Below, piece by piece: positions 62,507 to 64,000 of a stretch of DNA of 64,000 nucleotides (its first letter is position 1; every line of letters starts with the position of its first letter). Made by a program: the position numbers and the translations under genes. This DNA comes from an uncultured Maribacter sp. (GTDB taxonomy: Bacteria > Bacteroidota > Bacteroidia > Flavobacteriales > Flavobacteriaceae). A model generated the notes under the pieces. The model was given only the letters and a program-made list of their open reading frames with translations. It had not been told where the DNA came from and did not search any database. The stretch covers positions 1-64,000 of the forward strand of contig NZ_CANMRY010000007.1 in NCBI RefSeq assembly GCF_947500405.1, in the 5' to 3' direction.

Positions 62507-63295
62507 ATGAGTATAATCCCTATAGGTATATTTGATTCTGGTGTAGGGGGAACATCTATCTGGAAAGAAATTGAATCTTTACTTCCTAATGAAGACATAA
62601 TATATTTGGCAGATAGTAAGAATGCTCCCTATGGGAAAAAGTCTAAAGAAGAAATTTTAAGGCTTAGCATAAAAAATACAGAGTATTTATTAGAAAGGGG
62701 ATGTAAGTTAATAGTGGTTGCTTGTAATACAGCAACAACAAATGCTATAAATTATTTAAGGGAAAATTATAATGTCCCATTTATAGGAATAGAGCCAGCT
62801 ATAAAACCAGCGGCACTACAGTCAGAATCTAAAATAGTTGGCATTTTGGCTACAAAAGGCACTTTGTCTAGTAGCTTATTTCATAGTACGTCCGAAAACC
62901 ATGCGAGTGGTATAAAAATTATAGAAAGAGAAGGGGAAGGTTTAGTGCCACTTATTGAAAAAGGAGAGTTACAAAGTGTAGAATTAAAAAATCTATTAAG
63001 TAAATATCTGCACCCTATGTTAAAAGAAGGTATAGATTATTTAGTTTTAGGGTGTACCCATTACCCATATTTAATACCTTTAATAAAAGAAATAATACCA
63101 GGAAAAGTAAAAATAATAGACTCTGGTGAGGCTGTTGCAAAACAGACAAAAGCTATTTTAGAGAAAAATAAAATAGTAAACCCTTCTACAAAAAAAGGAG
63201 AACATACCTTTTATAGTAATGTAGATAGTAGTGTTTTAAAGAGTCTGGTAGAAAAAGAAGGAGTTACTACAAAAATTTCTTTTTTAGACTTTTAG
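62507..63295 (+). CDS. murI: Glutamate racemase
   Basis: A 262-residue enzyme. IGIFDSGVGGTSIWKEI, then VVACNTATTNAINYLRE and LVLGCTHYPYLIPLI, give the two catalytic cysteines. It makes D-glutamate for peptidoglycan. It begins 8 bases after pafA and overlaps the convergent folA end by 12 bases. Confidence 0.95.
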   Translation: MSIIPIGIFDSGVGGTSIWKEIESLLPNEDIIYLADSKNAPYGKKSKEEILRLSIKNTEYLLERGCKLIVVACNTATTNAINYLRENYNVPFIGIEPAIKPAALQSESKIVGILATKGTLSSSLFHSTSENHASGIKIIEREGEGLVPLIEKGELQSVELKNLLSKYLHPMLKEGIDYLVLGCTHYPYLIPLIKEIIPGKVKIIDSGEAVAKQTKAILEKNKIVNPSTKKGEHTFYSNVDSSVLKSLVEKEGVTTKISFLDF

Positions 63296-63775
63296 ATAAG
63301 TTAAATAAGTAAAAGCATATTTATGTTTCTCATCAACAGGGTGGTGTTCTTTAGAGTCTAGTTTCCAATTTTTAGGATTAATTTCAGGAAAAAAAGTATC
63401 TGCATCAAAAGAAGCATGCACTCTTGTTAGTTCAATTTTATTTGAAAACTTTTCGGCTTGTTTATAAATTTCACCACCTCCAATAATAAAACAATCTTCT
63501 TTAGTAACTAATTTTAGAGCATTTTCAATACTATGTACTACAACACAACTTGGATGTTCTACAATATAGTTATGGTCTCTTGTAATAATTATATGCGTTC
63601 TATTTGGTAGTGGTTTAGGAAAACTTTCAAAAGTTTTTCTTCCCATAATAATTTTATGTCCAGTGGTTAAAGTTTTAAACCTTTTAAAGTCATCAGGTAA
63701 GTGCCATAATAAATCGTTGTCTTTTCCTAGCGCATTATTTTCTGCCGCTGCGGCAATCATTGTTATGTTGTACAC
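63284..63775 (-). CDS. folA: Dihydrofolate reductase
   Basis: A 163-residue enzyme: MIAAAAENNALGKDNDLLWHLPDDFKRFKTLTTGHKIIMGRKTFESFPKPLPNRTHIIITR, then CFIIGGGEIYKQA. It reduces dihydrofolate. The start is either GTG at 63775, overlapping the preceding stop (TAGTG), or the ATG at 63760, which gives the more usual N-terminus. The choice is open. Confidence 0.93.
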   Translation of the reverse strand: MYNITMIAAAAENNALGKDNDLLWHLPDDFKRFKTLTTGHKIIMGRKTFESFPKPLPNRTHIIITRDHNYIVEHPSCVVVHSIENALKLVTKEDCFIIGGGEIYKQAEKFSNKIELTRVHASFDADTFFPEINPKNWKLDSKEHHPVDEKHKYAFTYLTYLKV

Positions 63776-64000
63776 TACTCTTTTTTTTTATTAATATTGT
63801 TTAAAGGAAACTCTGTTTCAATTTCTTTCTGGATTTCTAAGATTCTTTTTTTCTGTTTGGCTACTAATTTTTCTCTTTGTTCACGTTCCCAGTCTTTTCC
63901 CATAAATTTTTGAGTAAAAAGAACATTAAAAACATGTATTACAAACAAGAAGCCCCAAAAGGTAATACCCCAAATAAACCAATTGTACTCTACACCGTAT
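63775..64000 (-). CDS. 2TM-domain protein, C-terminal part (runs off right edge)
   Basis: 75 codons are visible: a membrane helix (YNWFIWGITFWGFLFVIHVFNVLF), then KFMGKDWEREQREKLVAKQKKRILEIQKEIE and a lysine-rich end. This is the second helix and tail of the small 2TM-domain proteins common in Flavobacteriia. The N-terminus lies beyond the window. Its stop overlaps the folA GTG. Confidence 0.75.
   Translation of the reverse strand, partial: YGVEYNWFIWGITFWGFLFVIHVFNVLFTQKFMGKDWEREQREKLVAKQKKRILEIQKEIETEFPLNNINKKKE

Overview
The window is AT-rich DNA from a gliding member of the Flavobacteriaceae (phylum Bacteroidota). Markers for this are the gliding lipoprotein GldJ, the type IX secretion shuttle PorV, a PafA-type alkaline phosphatase, flavobacterial promoters of the TTG-N19-TAnnTTTG kind, the near absence of Shine-Dalgarno sequences, and a Bacteroidota-specific type VI secretion system (T6SSiii) with TssN, TssO and TssP and no TssJ/L/M. 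An NhaD sodium/proton antiporter would suit a marine or saline habitat. 

Left arm (1-6700, leftward): the end of an Rhs effector locus. Two displaced Rhs C-terminal cassettes lack starts. One (1170-1684) carries an AHH/HNH nuclease tip followed by an Imm11-like immunity gene. The other (1-499) is a near-identical copy of the active rhs core leading to a third tip beyond the window. Between these silent cassettes and the active rhs lies an apparently mobile segment with two tyrosine recombinases (one lacking its box II histidine), a P-loop ATPase, and a roughly 1-kb palindrome with 374-bp arms that I read as perfect and a diverged centre. 

T6SSiii locus (6704-35181, leftward), in order of transcription: tssD1 (Hcp), clpV/tssH, tssB, tssC, a hairpin gap, a natural TssB-TssC fusion, tssE, tssF, tssP, tssK, tssO, an NlpC/P60 lipoprotein, tssG, tssN, tssD2, a block of unrecognised effector and immunity genes, vgrG, a TPR protein, a 1458-residue PAAR-like/Rhs protein with a GIY-YIG tip, and two small immunity-type genes. 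TssQ and TssR are not seen. The fused sheath protein, encoded beside normal tssB and tssC, is the most unusual feature. The block behind tssD2 shows gene turnover: a toxin remnant, duplicated membrane immunity genes, and a toxin gene interrupted by a stop codon. 

Right arm (35794-64000): ordinary chromosomal genes. These are nhaD; an exbB-exbD-tonB-folC operon; tRNA-Val; a copper-type CusA/CusB efflux pair; murF; gldJ and porV without the porU I would expect between them; cdd; pdhA and pdhC; an M28 peptidase; an SDR; an SprT-like protein; mannose-1-phosphate guanylyltransferase; a DUF389 protein; an MlaF/MlaE-type lipid ABC pair; pafA; murI; folA; and the end of a 2TM-domain protein.
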